NCBI GenBank assembly: GCA_012270625.1
Contig: JAAXHZ010000410.1
Location: 1-6,207 of the forward strand
Direction: 5' to 3'
Source of the DNA: Dehalococcoidia bacterium
Lineage (GTDB): Bacteria; Chloroflexota; Dehalococcoidia; SAR202; UBA11138
DNA: 6,207 nucleotides
Shown here one piece after another: positions 5,924 to 6,207 of this stretch. The notes below the pieces were generated by a model. It made no database searches. It saw only the letters and a program-made list of their open reading frames with translations, and was not told the origin of the DNA. The position numbers and the translations under genes were made by a program. Every line of letters begins with the position of its first letter. Position 1 is the first letter of the stretch.

Positions 5924-6207
5924 ATGGTCGAGGCCGCTATTCTCATCGTCGGAGCGTACCTGCTCGGCTCGATCCCCACTGGTTACCTGGTCTCCAAGTA
6001 TGCCGCGGGAATCGACATCAGGGACTACGGCTCTGGCAACGTCGGGGCCTCCAACGTCATCGAGCACGTGGGGAAGTGGCAGGGCATTCTACAGGGCGCG
6101 TTTGATTGCCTGGTAAAGGGCCTTCTTCCAGTGCTGCTGGGAAAGCTGATCGGCGTGGACCTGTGGGGCCAGTGTGCTGCCGGGTTCGTGGCGGTCACCG
6201 GGCACAA
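5924..6207 (+). CDS. plsY: Glycerol-3-phosphate acyltransferase PlsY, N-terminal part (3' end outside window)
   Basis: The frame from ATG 5924 runs off the window after 94 codons plus two bases, about half of a typical PlsY of around 200 residues. The first transmembrane helix ends in YLLGSIPTGYLVSK (12-25). Motif 1 follows as GSGNVGASN (36-44), then D61...K65-G66 ahead of a second hydrophobic segment, and the fragment ends in VTGH (91-94), the start of the GH motif. PlsY transfers the acyl group of acyl-phosphate to glycerol-3-phosphate at the membrane, the first step of phospholipid synthesis with PlsX. After motif 1 the sequence is N-V-I-E where many PlsY proteins have N-x-x-R. The start is 10 bases after the PHP stop. 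AGAGG is only one base from the ATG, so initiation may depend on translational coupling. No upstream in-frame start is seen. Confidence 0.9.
   Translation, partial: MVEAAILIVGAYLLGSIPTGYLVSKYAAGIDIRDYGSGNVGASNVIEHVGKWQGILQGAFDCLVKGLLPVLLGKLIGVDLWGQCAAGFVAVTGH

Overview
The window is about 6.2 kb of GC-rich, gene-dense bacterial chromosome. It carries four readable genes on the plus strand (the 3' end of hrcA, then ffh, rny and a PHP-domain gene), the 5' part of plsY on the same strand, and one oppositely oriented lipoprotein gene. The mix of HrcA, an RNase Y-type decay nuclease, PlsY, and a lipoprotein with a long proline/threonine linker ahead of an HExxH domain fits Chloroflexota best, perhaps the Dehalococcoidia/SAR202 side. 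This is an inference from protein style, not a phylogeny.

Layout. Positions 1-213 encode the C-terminus of the heat-shock repressor HrcA. After 32 bases comes ffh (246-1580), the complete protein subunit of the signal recognition particle. Only one base separates its stop from the stop of a convergent gene (1582-3093, minus) for a predicted secreted lipoprotein with a zinc-metallopeptidase motif. The region 3094-3369 lies between divergent genes. It holds a ribosome binding site and a candidate promoter for the lipoprotein, an 18-bp perfect dyad, a near-consensus sigma-70 promoter for rny, and a hairpin at the predicted 5' end of the rny mRNA. rny (3370-4896) encodes full-length ribonuclease Y and is followed by a strong hairpin with a weak T-tract (4951-4987). 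Then come a PHP-family phosphoesterase (5032-5913) and, 10 bases later, plsY (5924 to the window end), a membrane acyltransferase that starts phospholipid synthesis.

How the genes relate. hrcA-ffh links protein-quality control with co-translational membrane targeting. rny and the PHP gene plausibly act on the same RNA-decay flow: endonucleolytic cleavage, then clearance of short oligonucleotides or nucleoside bisphosphates. PHP-plsY probably share a transcript. I see no mobile element, CRISPR array, defence cassette or RNA gene. Most of the window is ordinary core genome. The points worth a second look are the regulatory DNA upstream of rny, the FtsY-like Asn in the Ffh P-loop, the lipoprotein family, and two genes whose longest ORF gives the wrong start.
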